From: an uncultured Mesocricetibacter sp.
GTDB lineage: Bacteria; Pseudomonadota; Gammaproteobacteria; Enterobacterales; Pasteurellaceae
Direction of reading: 5' to 3'
Length of the DNA: 11,743 nt
NCBI GenBank assembly: GCA_905373425.1
Contig: CAJPST010000058.1
Coordinates: 1-11,743, forward strand
The position numbers and the translations under genes are program-made. This document shows, one piece after another, positions 6,032 to 11,743 of this stretch. The notes under the pieces are model-generated. The model had not been told where the DNA came from, searched no databases, and worked only from the letters and a program-made list of their open reading frames with translations. Each line of letters opens with the position of its first letter. The first letter of the stretch is position 1.

Positions 6032-7823
6032 TTGCTTGCTCCTTAGCTTTGGCAGCTGCTTCTTGAGCTTCTGCTTCGGCACCATAAACACGTTTTGCCG
6101 GTTGGGATTTGGTGATTTTCACGTCGCTGTACTCAATACGTGGCGCGCTATCTCCGTTATAGAAGGCAAGCGTGTGTTTCAAGTAGTTCACATCATCACG
6201 CTCAGTGTAATCCAGACGTTGATGGGCACCGCGCGATTCTTTACGTTCAATCGCAGAATTTGCGATAGATTGAGCTACGTCTAAAATATAACCTAATTCC
6301 ACCGTATAGAGCACATTGGTATTGAATACACTGGAACGATCGGAAATGCGGATCCGTTTATAACGTTCTTTTAATTCGGCAATTTTATCGACCGCACTTT
6401 GCATGCTTTCCTGAGTACGATAAATACCGCAACCTTCTTCCATGGCGCTTCCCATTTCTTCACGGATATCAGCCCAGTTTTCTGTGCCTTCTTGTTTGAA
6501 GAGATCTTCCAAGCGACGCACAACATCATTGGCTTGAGCATCAACCGCGCTTTGGTTTGCAGATTTAGCTTCTGATGCACGTTGTGCCGCATGTTCACCT
6601 GCAACGCGACCAAGTACCACCAATTCAGCCAAGGAGTTAGAACCTAGGCGGTTCGCTCCATGCAAGCCTGAAGATGCACATTCGCCCACAGCAAATAGAC
6701 CTTTAATACGGGTTTCACTGTTGAAATCTACTTCAATCCCCCCCATGGTGTAGTGCACTACAGGACGCACTGGAATTGGTTCTTTAACCGGGTCAACGCC
6801 TTCATAGGCATTGGATAATTCACAAATAAACGGTAAACGTTCGTGTAAATATTTTTCACCTAAATGGCGTAAATCCAAATGCACTACATCTACGCCTTTA
6901 GCGGTTTTTAACGTATTGCCTTTACGCCATTCTTGCCAGAATGCTTGAGAAACTTTATCACGCGGACCAAGTTCCATATATTTATTTTCCGGTTTACCAA
7001 CAGGTGTTTCAGGGCCTAAACCGTAATCTTGCAAATAGCGATAGCCATTTTTATTAACTAAAATACCGCCCTCACCGCGACAACCTTCAGTCATCAAAAT
7101 ACCGGTGTTCGGAAGACCGGTTGGGTGATATTGTACGAATTCCATATCGCGTAACGGCACACCGTGACGATATGCCATTGAAAGACCATCCCCGGTTACA
7201 ATGCCGCCGTTAGTATTGAATTTAAACGCTCGACAGCCACCGCCTGTTGCGATAACTACCGCATTAGCATTGATTTGTACCAAGGTGCCTTCCATCATAT
7301 TCATTGCTACCATGCCGCGTGCATGACCATCATCAACTAAAATATCTAACACGAAGTGTTCATCAAAACGTTGAATCTGCGGATATTGAATAGACGTTTG
7401 GAACAGCGTATGCAACATATGGAAACCGGTTTTATCCGCTGCGAACCAAGTCCGCTCGATTTTCATTCCACCAAAACGGCGCACGTTCACATCACCGTCC
7501 GGACGACGAGACCAAGGGCAACCCCAACGCTCAAGTTGAGTCATTTCTACCGGAGAATGTTCAACAAAATATTCCACCACATCCTGTTCACACAGCCAGT
7601 CTCCACCGGCCACAGTGTCATGGAAGTGTTTATCATAAGAATCTTCTTCTTTAATAACTGCTGCCGCACCACCTTCTGCCGCCACCGTATGGCTACGCAT
7701 TGGGTACACTTTTGAAACTAATGCGATTTTAAGATTAGGGTTCGCTTCTGCTGCTGCAATAGCGGTACGTAAACCGCCACCGCCGGCTCCTACAATCGCA
7801 ATATCGACATTTACGCTTTGCAC
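6024..7823 (-). CDS. frdA: Fumarate reductase flavoprotein subunit
   Basis: FrdA reduces fumarate to succinate at the cytoplasmic face, as the terminal step of anaerobic respiration and of succinate production. The 599 residues fit the family. The N-terminal FAD-binding motif is AIVGAGGGGLRTAIAAAEA (9-27). His45 in RSHTVAAEGG is the covalent FAD attachment site. Active-site residues are His233 (QYHPTG), Glu246 (MTEGCRGEGG), Arg288 (GPRDK), His357 (VVHYTMGG) and Arg392 (HGANRLGSNS). The C-terminus ends in an Ala/Glu/Lys-rich tail (about 580-599). The start is GTG, as in E. coli frdA, with GGAGG at 7-nt spacing. FrdA rather than SdhA is supported by the FrdBCD neighbours. One uptake signal lies at 6391-6399. 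A small ORF overlaps the start (7811-7900). Confidence 0.97.
   Translation of the reverse strand: MQSVNVDIAIVGAGGGGLRTAIAAAEANPNLKIALVSKVYPMRSHTVAAEGGAAAVIKEEDSYDKHFHDTVAGGDWLCEQDVVEYFVEHSPVEMTQLERWGCPWSRRPDGDVNVRRFGGMKIERTWFAADKTGFHMLHTLFQTSIQYPQIQRFDEHFVLDILVDDGHARGMVAMNMMEGTLVQINANAVVIATGGGCRAFKFNTNGGIVTGDGLSMAYRHGVPLRDMEFVQYHPTGLPNTGILMTEGCRGEGGILVNKNGYRYLQDYGLGPETPVGKPENKYMELGPRDKVSQAFWQEWRKGNTLKTAKGVDVVHLDLRHLGEKYLHERLPFICELSNAYEGVDPVKEPIPVRPVVHYTMGGIEVDFNSETRIKGLFAVGECASSGLHGANRLGSNSLAELVVLGRVAGEHAAQRASEAKSANQSAVDAQANDVVRRLEDLFKQEGTENWADIREEMGSAMEEGCGIYRTQESMQSAVDKIAELKERYKRIRISDRSSVFNTNVLYTVELGYILDVAQSIANSAIERKESRGAHQRLDYTERDDVNYLKHTLAFYNGDSAPRIEYSDVKITKSQPAKRVYGAEAEAQEAAAKAKEQANG
6391..6399 (-). 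repeat. DNA uptake signal core in frdA
   Basis: Perfect ACCGCACTT on the + strand, reading AAGTGCGGT along the frdA coding strand. Confidence 0.9.
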
Positions 7824-7900
7824 GATATTTCCTCCGGTAATAGTAAAAGTAAAAATTCATTAAAGCCTAATAGACTTAGCGTACAGTTTAATTCTGCCAT
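7811..7900 (-). CDS. Possible Leu-rich leader ORF overlapping the frdA start
   Basis: A 29-codon ATG ORF precedes frdA in another frame and ends with TAA 13 nt inside it, so its last codons run across the frdA ribosome site and GTG start. It has its own ribosome-site-like AGGA (7906-7909) 5 nt before the ATG. The peptide begins MAELNCTLSLLGF and then has five Leu in a row (FLLLLLPEE), mostly written with TTA/CTA/CTT. I infer that its translation could open or couple the frdA start. I know of no such leader in E. coli frd, and chance is a real alternative in AT-rich DNA. Confidence 0.3.
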   Translation of the reverse strand: MAELNCTLSLLGFNEFLLLLLPEEISCKA

Positions 7901-7925
7901 TATTTTCCTAAAGAAATAACTACTT

Positions 7926-7940
7926 TTTATAAATTTATAA
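7926..7940. promoter_or_regulatory. 14-bp palindrome and -10-like element upstream of frdA
   Basis: TTATAAATTTATAA (7927-7940) is a perfect palindrome and gives a TATAAA hexamer on either strand. On the minus strand TATAAA at 7931-7926 is the most -10-like sequence between the FNR/CRP-like site and frdA. Its spacing to that site is shorter than the usual class II arrangement, so the exact promoter is unsettled. Confidence 0.4.
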
Positions 7941-7946
7941 CGGTTT

Positions 7947-7962
7947 TGTGATCTACCTCAAA
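7947..7962. promoter_or_regulatory. FNR/CRP-like operator upstream of frdA
   Basis: The sequence TGTGATCTACCTCAAA contains GTGAT-N4-CTCAA (7948-7961). Each half matches the FNR site TTGAT-N4-ATCAA at 4 of 5 bases. The same bases read as TGTGA-N6-TCAAA, close to a CRP site. Its centre is about 131 bp upstream of the frdA GTG. frdABCD is FNR-activated in E. coli, so FNR is the first guess. CRP, or both, is possible. The binding assignment is inference from the pattern and the neighbour. Confidence 0.55.
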
Positions 7963-8012
7963 AAAGGAATTCTCTCAGTATTTTAATGGGAATAATTAGC
8001 AATTTTATCTTT

Positions 8013-8040
8013 ATGGCAAGTTGTAAAAAATTAGTATACT
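8013..8040 (+). promoter_or_regulatory. Candidate promoter reading toward the ABC operon
   Basis: ATGGCA (8013-8018, 4 of 6) and TATACT (8035-8040, 5 of 6) lie 16 bp apart. A start near 8047 would give the binding-protein gene a leader of about 280 nt, or make a separate small RNA. The -10 sits in the palindrome AGTATACT (8033-8040). No second promoter closer to 8329 is convincing. Confidence 0.35.
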
Positions 8041-8085
8041 CTAACGCTCTTAAGTCGAAAGCCCACCCGCACTGAACGAAAGGGA

Positions 8086-8211
8086 TTAACACACTTCCTT
8101 AATAAAAACCAACCTAACTTGTCTCTGTAATTTTTCCTCTCCTTGCAAAATCCGTTTTTTAGTGACCGCAACAGCATTAAACGATGTACAGATAATGCAG
8201 ACGATAGCCAT
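8086..8211 (-). CDS. Possible 41-residue small protein
   Basis: The ORF runs from ATG (8209-8211) to TAA (8086-8088). AAGAAGG (8218-8224) lies 6 nt before the ATG, which is ideal spacing. The peptide has a short hydrophobic N-terminal part (MAIVCIICTSFNAVAV) and then a basic region (TKKRILQ). I do not recognise it. It lies antisense to the possible long leader of the ABC operon. Only the ribosome site supports it, so this is a weak call. Confidence 0.22.
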   Translation of the reverse strand: MAIVCIICTSFNAVAVTKKRILQGEEKLQRQVRLVFIKEVC

Positions 8212-8283
8212 AATTTACCTTCTTATTTTTCTTTAAAAAATAACTCGTGCAATTGGTTTGCCGTTATGCTAAATTTCTTTCCC

Positions 8284-8310
8284 TAAAAATTCTAGATAGT
8301 CTAGTTTTTA
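8284..8310 (+). promoter_or_regulatory. Hairpin or operator just before the binding-protein ribosome site
   Basis: TAAAAA and CTAGA (8284-8296, with a TT bulge) pair with TCTAG and TTTTTA (8300-8310) around the loop TAG. The ribosome site AGAGGA follows directly (8312-8317). The dyad could be a repressor operator or an RNA hairpin that limits access to the ribosome site. It is low in GC, and the T-run makes it look slightly like an attenuator. Confidence 0.35.
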
Positions 8311-8420
8311 AAGAGGATTTTAAATTTTATGAAAAAAGTTTTATCTTTGTGTACATTGATGTTAGGGGCGGTTGGGCTGTTTGGCTGTGATCAAAGCGCC
8401 ACACCTGCGGAAAAATCTAA

Positions 8421-8429
8421 AAGTGCGGT
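8421..8429 (+). repeat. DNA uptake signal core in the binding-protein gene
   Basis: Perfect AAGTGCGGT encoding part of KSAVE in the flexible linker right after the lipidation site, where sequence constraint is low. Confidence 0.9.
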
Positions 8430-8760
8430 CGAAAATCAGCCCGTTTTAACAAAGCAGCAAGAATTGAATGTGGTGACGCCTTGGGAGATCACTTCCGTTG
8501 ATCCGAGCAAATCCGGCTATATCTTTCAACGTTTGCAATTGGCTGAAACACTGGTGGAAGCTGATGAAAAAGGCAACTTATTGCCGGGGCTGGCAGAGAG
8601 CTGGTCGTCTAATGCAAAGGGGGATGAGTGGACGTTTAAGTTGCGTGACGGAGTGCAATTCCATGACGGCTCAATGTTGCAGGCTGCAAATGTGGTGCAG
8701 AGCTTGCAAGCAGCGTTAACCAAACCGACTCCGCTGAAAAATATTTCTATTCAAAAAGTG

Positions 8761-8769
8761 ACCGCACTT
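8761..8769 (-). repeat. Second DNA uptake signal core in the binding-protein gene
   Basis: Perfect ACCGCACTT, 340 bp from the first and in the opposite orientation, encoding part of KVTALDD. Confidence 0.9.
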
Positions 8770-9913
8770 GATGATAAAACCGTGCAAATTACCTTGGCGG
8801 AGCCATTGATTTCATTTCCTGCATATTTAGCGCATTCCACTGCAATAGTGTTGGCAAAGTCAGCATTTGATGAGCAAAATAATGTAGTGAAAATCGTGGG
8901 AACCGGACCTTATAAGGCGGATAAAATTGAGCCGCCACAAAAAATTGAGCAATCCGCCTTTGCCAATTATTGGGGTGAGAAAGCAAAAATTGAAAAAATT
9001 ATTTATTTAGCCAATAGTCGTAGCGAAACACGCACCTTATTAGCGCAAAGCGAGCCGAATTATTTGGTGTTCAATCTTGATGCGGCGAGCATTAACCGTT
9101 TAAAACAAGATGCGAATTTAAACATTCAATCCAAATCTATTGCGCGTACCATTCAGCTTAAAGTGAATGTAGCTCATCCGTTGTTTGCTGATGTGGCAGT
9201 ACGACAAGCGTTAAGCGACGCGATTGATCGTCGCGGCATTGCGCAATCCGTATTGCGAATCGATAATGGCGCTGCGGAACAAATTGTGCCGGAAGCTTTT
9301 TCTGCATGGCGTTTGAAACTGGAAAGCAAACAGCCGGATTACGCGGAAATTAAATCCCGTTTACTGAATTTAGGCTATAAAACCGACGAGCAGGGAATGC
9401 TGTTGAAAGACGGTAAACCGTTTAAATTTACTTTGCGCACGTTTTCCGATCGCCCTGAATTGCCACTTATTGCGACTGCATTACAAAATCAATGGAAGCA
9501 GATTGGTGTTGATGTAACGGTTTCGTCGGAAACTTTTCGGAAATTCCCGCCGGCCATCAAGACGGTAGCTTGGAAATGGGATTATATGCGCGCAATTATG
9601 GACTGGTGCCTGATGTGATGGGCGCGTTTTTGCAGGATTTTGCTCCGAATGGCAGTGATTGGGGTGTGATGAATTGGTCAAGCAATGAGTTAACCGACAC
9701 CTTGAAGCGTTTGGAGGTAACGACCAATGCTGATGAGCAGGCAGGCTTGAAGCAAAAAACCGCTGAGATTATTTATCAACAACGTCCGTTAATTCCGGTG
9801 GTTTATTATCAACAGACAGCCGTAGCTAATAAGGCATTGAAAGGATTGGAGATTGATCCTTTTGAGCGGAGTTTTAAATTGAATAAGCTGTCTTGGTAAT
9901 GTAAGGAAACATC

Positions 9914-10861
9914 GTGTTAAATATCCTTGCTAAACGCCTTATTCAACTTTTTCTGGTTATTTGGTCGGTCGGAACGTTGACCTTTGTACTGACTCGTTTG
10001 TTGCCGGGAGATATGGCGTATAGGATTGCTGCCAGTCGTTATGGTTATGACCAAACCGATAGCGCCGCCGCGGCTTTGGTGCAGGCAGAGTTAGGTTTGG
10101 ACTTGCCGTGGTGGCGGAGCTATGTGAGTTGGTTGACGGATTTGCTTCAGTTGAATTTAGGGAAATCCTTGGTCAGTGGTGAAAGTGTATGGGCGTTGAT
10201 CGGACATCAATTCGGTCACACATTCGCATTAGCATTGGTAGCCTTGCTGCTGGCATTTTTAATCGGGCCGCCGTTAGGTTTGCTGGCGGCAATGAAACCG
10301 CAAGGATTGTTCGATCGTTTCACATTAATTTTCAGCACCTTATTGCGTTCTTTTCCTGCATTTATCATTGGTATTGCGTTGATTACCTTATTTTCCGTAC
10401 AACTTAAATGGTTGCCGGCGGCGGGTTATGGAGAGCTACAACATTTCTTTTTACCGGCGTTAACATTGGCATTGGGGCTTTCTGCGGTGTCAATACGGGT
10501 TAGCCGTAATGCGATGGTGGCAGTGGCAACATCGGAATACTATCAATTTTCCCGCTTGAAAGGGCTAAATAAAACATTACGTTTTGTCCGCCACGGCTTG
10601 CGTAATGTGGCTATTCCAATTTTAGCCTATCACTCTGTGCAGCTGATTTATTTGATTGAAGGCGTGGTAATTGTGGAAAGCCTATTTGCTTGGCCGGGCA
10701 GTGGACATGCGCTGGTTCACGCGGTGATTGCGCGCGATGTGCCGATGATTCAAGGTACGGCGCTGATTATGGGAGCTATTTTTGTGTTGCTGCATATGGC
10801 AGTGGATATGTTAAATCGGTTGATTGATCCCCGTATCCGCTATCACGGAGGGGAGCAATAG
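9914..10861 (+). CDS. ABC importer permease 1 (DppB/NikB type)
   Basis: This 315-residue inner-membrane permease belongs to the binding-protein-dependent peptide/nickel class. The N-terminus MLNILAKRLIQLFLVIWSVGTLTF... ending in LTRLLPGD (26-33) is the DppB/NikB hallmark. Six membrane helices are likely, near 9-29, 101-124, 134-160, 178-197, 239-259 and 280-304. The large periplasmic loop at 34-98 is typical. The cytoplasmic EAA loop that docks on the ATPase is at about 206-231 (SEYYQFSRLKGLNKTLRFV and on), followed by FAWPGSGHALVHAVIARDVP (258-277), another family marker. The start is GTG at 9914 with AAGGA 7 nt upstream, 14 nt after the end of the binding-protein gene. Its stop shares one base with the start of the next permease. 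The specific transported compound cannot be read from it. Confidence 0.92.
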   Translation: MLNILAKRLIQLFLVIWSVGTLTFVLTRLLPGDMAYRIAASRYGYDQTDSAAAALVQAELGLDLPWWRSYVSWLTDLLQLNLGKSLVSGESVWALIGHQFGHTFALALVALLLAFLIGPPLGLLAAMKPQGLFDRFTLIFSTLLRSFPAFIIGIALITLFSVQLKWLPAAGYGELQHFFLPALTLALGLSAVSIRVSRNAMVAVATSEYYQFSRLKGLNKTLRFVRHGLRNVAIPILAYHSVQLIYLIEGVVIVESLFAWPGSGHALVHAVIARDVPMIQGTALIMGAIFVLLHMAVDMLNRLIDPRIRYHGGEQ

Positions 10862-11649
10862 TGTTTAAATCCTGGTCTGTTGCGCAAAAGTGCGGTGCGT
10901 TTTTGCTGTGTTTTTTATTGGCGTTTGCTTATTTGCAACCGTATTTTTATCCGATGGATGAGGCGTTTCAGAATTTGAATAAAATTCTGCAAAAACCGAC
11001 CGCACTTTATTGGTTCGGAACCGATCACTTCGGGCGTGATATGCTGTCTCGTCTGGCTTCGGCAATTCGCTTATCTTTTTCGTTGATTTTGTTATCTGTC
11101 GGTTGTTCATTGTTGTTTGGTTTGTTATTCGGTATTTTGGCAGGCTATCTCGGCGGTTGGACTGATCGCATTTTAACTTTTTGTAGCGATATTATTATGG
11201 CACTGCCTGGGTTGTTGTTGATTTTATTATTTGCCGCTATTGCACCGGGAACGTTTTGGGCACTCTATTTGGGAATTTCATTGGTTATGTGGGTGGAGTT
11301 CTTCCGTATTGTTCGAGCGTTAACGCAAACCATTGCGGGCAGTGCGGAAATCCAGTCTTCCCGTTTAATGGGGATGGGGTTTTGGTATTGTTTTAAGCGC
11401 CATTTTTTTCCGAAACTTGCGCCGGTAGTAATGACTCTAAGCGCCTTTGCAGCAGGTAATGCCGTGTTGGCATTGGCAACTTTAGGATTTGTGAATGTCG
11501 GCTTGCGTCCGCCAACACCTGAATTAGGTTTAATGATGACCGAATTGTTTCCTTATTATTACGAGGCACCATGGATTTTTCTGCAACCGGTTCTGGTGGT
11601 ATTTTTGCTTGTGTTGAGCTTTCAGCTAATGTCGGGGCGGGTGAAATAA
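10861..11649 (+). CDS. ABC importer permease 2 (DppC/NikC type)
   Basis: This is the partner permease, 262 residues. WFGTDHFGRDMLSRL (51-65) is the DppC/NikC signature. Helices lie near 11-30, 70-95, 108-128, 131-150, 190-210 and 240-257. The EAA loop at 161-188 (SAEIQSSRLMGMGFWYCFK and on) contacts the ATPase. LGFVNVGLRPPTPELGLMM (208-226) matches the family block before the last helices. The start is GTG, with GGAGGGG (10847-10853) 7 nt upstream. The TAG stop of permease 1 shares its G with this GTG, so translation is coupled. Two uptake signals in opposite orientation lie near its 5' end. Confidence 0.92.
   Translation: MFKSWSVAQKCGAFLLCFLLAFAYLQPYFYPMDEAFQNLNKILQKPTALYWFGTDHFGRDMLSRLASAIRLSFSLILLSVGCSLLFGLLFGILAGYLGGWTDRILTFCSDIIMALPGLLLILLFAAIAPGTFWALYLGISLVMWVEFFRIVRALTQTIAGSAEIQSSRLMGMGFWYCFKRHFFPKLAPVVMTLSAFAAGNAVLALATLGFVNVGLRPPTPELGLMMTELFPYYYEAPWIFLQPVLVVFLLVLSFQLMSGRVK
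10888..10896 (+). repeat. DNA uptake signal core in permease 2
   Basis: Perfect AAGTGCGGT near the 5' end of the gene, in the first membrane segment (encodes part of QKCGAF). Confidence 0.9.
10999..11007 (-). repeat. Second DNA uptake signal core in permease 2
   Basis: Perfect ACCGCACTT, 103 bp after the previous signal and inverted to it (encodes part of KPTALYW). Confidence 0.9.
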
Positions 11650-11743
11650 ATGTCTCTAGAAAACGAAATAGCCTTAATTCAAACCACTGATTTGTGTGTA
11701 ACGACACTAGACGGATTGACATTAGTGGAACCTATCAGCCTAC
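11650..11743 (+). CDS. ABC importer ATPase, 5' fragment
   Basis: Only the first 31 codons are in the window. The ATG directly abuts the TAA of permease 2, so translation is probably coupled. The visible sequence, IALIQTTDLCVTTLDGLTLV, has the pattern of the first two beta strands of an ABC ATPase (strand, short turn, D/G-rich loop, 'LVEPISL'), just before where Walker A would fall. Position after two permeases of the DppBC/NikBC type supports an ATPase of the DppD/NikD type. No catalytic motif is in view, so the call rests on context plus this short match. Confidence 0.8.
   Translation, partial: MSLENEIALIQTTDLCVTTLDGLTLVEPISL

Larger units (their letters stand above)
7963..8328. other. Divergent spacer between frdA and the ABC operon, mostly unassigned
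   Basis: The full gap between the two starts is 505 bp (7824-8328), long for this compact genome type. The left part holds the frd leader and operator. In this stretch I see a + strand promoter-like pair (8013-8040), a minus-strand 41-codon ORF with a good ribosome site (8086-8211), an AT-only hairpin (8222-8240) and a hairpin before the binding-protein gene (8284-8310). I see no tRNA, known riboswitch or recognised gene fragment. Confidence 0.5.
8329..9899 (+). pseudogene. ABC importer substrate-binding lipoprotein (peptide/nickel class), frameshifted
   Basis: This is a family 5 extracytoplasmic binding protein (OppA/NikA/DppA type), interrupted by a frameshift. The first frame (8329-9618, 429 codons) starts with a lipoprotein signal peptide (MKKVLSLC...) ending in LFGC, so Cys20 would be lipidated. 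Family motifs follow: LAETLVEADEKGNLLPGLAESW (71-92, the lobe I entry), WTFKLRDGVQFHDG (101-114), GTGPYK (191-196) and VRQALSDAIDR (291-301). After about residue 399 the true sequence continues in the -1 frame as VGNFSEIPAGHQDGS..., through LEMGLYARNYGLVPD, to a TAA at 9897-9899. One base restored near 9524 would give about 523 residues, a normal family length. The first frame instead ends in unrelated residues and a TGA. The AGGA (8314-8317) is 11 nt from the ATG. It heads the permease/ATPase operon. The ligand is unknown: nickel or a metal complex, peptide and heme are all possible for the class. Confidence 0.85.

Noticed and set aside
6032..6091. Longer N-terminus for frdB from an ATG at 6091
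   Set aside because: It would overlap frdA by 68 nt. The ATG at 6031 has a good ribosome site and the family N-terminus.
7356..7715. Long open frame antisense to frdA
   Set aside because: It lies wholly inside frdA on the other strand, without a ribosome site or a recognisable protein. It is a composition shadow of a strongly conserved gene.
8013..8075. 20-codon ATG ORF on the + strand in the spacer (MASCKKLVYSN...)
   Set aside because: It has no ribosome site and its bases overlap the better promoter-like pair. It is too short to support.
8222..8240. AT-only hairpin TTATTTTT/AAAAATAA
   Set aside because: It has no GC pairs and a composition where such matches arise by chance. It is not usable as a terminator call.
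9523..9540. Programmed -1 ribosomal frameshift in the binding-protein gene
   Set aside because: No X XXY YYZ slippery heptamer in the zero frame and no clear downstream stem. Family members are encoded in a single frame, so a mutation or sequence error is simpler.
9570..9899. Separate gene starting at TTG 9570
   Set aside because: It has no ribosome site, and its sequence is the C-terminal third of the binding protein, continuing upstream past 9570 in the same frame.
1..11743. CRISPR arrays, insertion sequences, tRNA or rRNA genes, prophage parts
   Set aside because: I looked for repeated spacers, transposase motifs, cloverleaf patterns and attachment repeats on both strands and saw none.

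Overview
The window looks like chromosomal DNA from a member of the Pasteurellaceae that carries the Haemophilus influenzae type of DNA uptake signal. The 9-base core AAGTGCGGT (or its complement ACCGCACTT) occurs perfectly 11 times in 11.7 kb. The proteins read as close relatives of Haemophilus, Aggregatibacter or Pasteurella enzymes. The genus cannot be fixed from the sequence alone. Most of the window is ordinary core metabolism, and I found no convincing new multi-gene system.

Layout. Positions 1-1636 (+ strand) hold the 3' part of nagB and all of nagA, the two enzymes that turn N-acetylglucosamine-6-phosphate into fructose-6-phosphate. A hairpin terminator follows. nagC (1802-3031, +) is a ROK-family repressor that probably senses the NagA substrate. 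A 52-nt inverted repeat separates nagC from the convergent manA (3131-4333, -), which encodes mannose-6-phosphate isomerase. This left part of the window is therefore about feeding amino sugars and mannose into glycolysis at fructose-6-phosphate.

Positions 4452-7823 (-) hold the complete fumarate reductase operon frdABCD with its terminator. It encodes the flavoprotein, the iron-sulfur protein and two membrane anchors, which together perform anaerobic fumarate respiration. Its upstream region carries an FNR/CRP-like operator and a small leader-type ORF that overlaps the frdA start.

A 505-bp divergent spacer (7824-8328) separates frd from a right-hand operon on the + strand. That operon encodes an ABC importer of the peptide/nickel class: a lipoprotein substrate-binding protein (8329-9899), two permeases (9914-10861 and 10861-11649) and the start of an ATPase (11650 to the window end). 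The binding-protein gene carries a one-base frameshift near 9524 and reads as broken, although the permeases are intact. The substrate cannot be named from this sequence.

The items most worth a second look are the binding-protein frameshift, the 15-bp-arm inverted repeat at 3073-3124, the Leu-rich leader ORF overlapping frdA, and the mostly unassigned frd/ABC spacer.
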